Source: an uncultured Sphingomonadaceae bacterium (GTDB taxonomy: Bacteria; Pseudomonadota; Alphaproteobacteria; Sphingomonadales; Sphingomonadaceae). From it: a stretch of DNA of 14,721 bases. Below, piece by piece: positions 14,188-14,721 of this stretch. Numbering within the stretch: position 1 is the first letter of the stretch; every line of letters begins with the position of its first letter. The position numbers were made by a program, and so were the translations under genes. A model generated the notes under the pieces. It saw nothing but the letters and a program-made list of their open reading frames with translations, made no database searches and had not been told where the DNA came from. The DNA is taken from contig CALLWN010000151.1 in the NCBI GenBank assembly GCA_938016505.1, forward strand, positions 1-14,721, read 5' to 3'.

Positions 14188-14721
14188 TGGACGAGCACTC
14201 CGCCTTCGACGCCGCGCACGGTTACTCGCGCGAGCGCGCGGCGTGGCAAGGGCGCGGCGAGCCACACCTCGGCGAAGTGCGGCGTGAGCCCGGTCGGCCC
14301 CTCGCTCACCACCTCGACCTCGCGCCCGACGAACCCGGCGAGCCAGCGCGCGTGCCTTGCTGCGGCGGCAACGCGAAGCGCCGCGGCGCGGGCGCGGGCA
14401 ACCGCGGGCGCCACCTGCGGCATGCGCGCGGCCGGCGTTCCCGGGCGCGGCGAATAGGGGAAGACATGGGCGTGGACGATGTCGAGCAGGTCGAGCGCGG
14501 CGAGGCTCGCCTGGTGCGCGGCCTCGCCCTCGGTCGGGAAGCCGGCGATGAGGTCGGCTCCGATCGCGATGTCCGGGCGCACGCTCCTGAGCCGGTCGAC
14601 CAGGCGCGCGGCGTCGGCGAGGCGGTGGCGGCGCCGCATCCGCCTGAGCACCAGATCGTCTCCCGCCTGGAGCGAGAGATGCGCATGGGGCATGAGCCGC
14701 GGCTCGGCGAACAGCGCGAGC
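14184..14721 (-). CDS. mtaB: tRNA (t6A37) methylthiotransferase MtaB, C-terminal part
   Basis: This is the C-terminal part of a radical SAM methylthiotransferase that adds a methylthio group to t6A at position 37 of tRNAs reading ANN codons. The visible part begins LALFAEPRLMPHAHLSLQAG, the family segment in which the radical SAM barrel continues. It goes on through RRMRRRH, IGADLIAGFPTEGE and VFPYSPRPGTPA, then a C-terminal TRAM-like RNA-binding region (about the last 60 residues, from GFVGREVEV to RGVEGG). The N-terminal methylthiotransferase domain and the Cys motif for the catalytic 4Fe-4S cluster lie beyond the right edge. The frame is open to the edge, so the first ATG at 14693 is internal. 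MiaB and RimO are related, but the gene order with ftsY favours MtaB. Its stop overlaps ftsY by GTGA. Confidence 0.88.
   Translation of the reverse strand, partial: LALFAEPRLMPHAHLSLQAGDDLVLRRMRRRHRLADAARLVDRLRSVRPDIAIGADLIAGFPTEGEAAHQASLAALDLLDIVHAHVFPYSPRPGTPAARMPQVAPAVARARAAALRVAAAARHARWLAGFVGREVEVVSEGPTGLTPHFAEVWLAAPLPRRALARVTVRGVEGGVLVQ

Noticed and set aside
14188..14265. N-terminal extension of FtsY
   Set aside because: The extra 26 residues are Arg/Ala-rich and lie inside mtaB; the GTGA overlap start at 14187 is normal for such operons.
1..14721. A new defence, mobile or biosynthetic system
   Set aside because: Every large gene belongs to a known housekeeping or transport family; no integrase, transposase, direct-repeat array, attachment site or anomalous gene cluster is visible.

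Overview
The window looks like ordinary chromosomal DNA from a GC-rich alphaproteobacterium, most likely a member of the Sphingomonadales. The evidence is the very high GC content, the frequent GTG and TTG starts, the mtaB-ftsY-septation protein cluster, the SUV3-like helicase/S4 protein/FdxA cluster, and a promoter that resembles the Caulobacter housekeeping consensus (TTGACG, GCTA). The genus assignment is inference. No tRNA, rRNA, CRISPR array, insertion sequence, phage gene or toxin-antitoxin pair was found, and I see no sign of a new defence or mobile system.

Layout. A 12-helix amino acid permease (about 1-1385, +, start unsure) converges with, and overlaps by 29 bp, a membrane-anchored M23 peptidoglycan endopeptidase (1357-2802, -). 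A 463-bp divergent gap follows. It holds no convincing gene but has a perfect 9-bp-arm inverted repeat at 3088-3115. Next comes a plus-strand run: SUV3-like RNA/DNA helicase (3266-5791), S4 RNA-binding protein (5795-6094), 7Fe ferredoxin FdxA with its own promoter (6183-6521), an MFS exporter (6568-7821) and cysteine synthase (7831-8751). The end of cysK overlaps by 40 bp a minus-strand pair in which an aldehyde dehydrogenase (9551-10990) is coupled by a GTGA overlap to a membrane-anchored metallophosphoesterase (8712-9554). A 90-bp divergent gap separates that pair from an exported M17 leucyl aminopeptidase (11081-12667, +). This gene stops 3 bp from a minus-strand operon read mtaB (partial, enters from the right edge), ftsY, septation protein A. 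The members of that operon overlap by GTGA and ATGA.

How the genes fit together. Most are housekeeping: cell wall remodelling (M23, septation protein A), RNA metabolism (helicase, S4 protein, MtaB tRNA thiolation), membrane protein targeting (FtsY), iron-sulfur electron transfer (FdxA), cysteine synthesis (CysK) and peptide turnover (M17). Packing is tight: about 95% of the window is coding, three convergent gene pairs meet with overlaps or a 3-bp gap, and two overlapping operons rely on 4-bp coupling. The points most worth a second look are the inverted repeat upstream of the helicase, the dyad over the fdxA promoter, the MFS gene in the place where carD usually follows fdxA, the hairpin between fdxA and the MFS gene, and the signal peptide on the M17 aminopeptidase.
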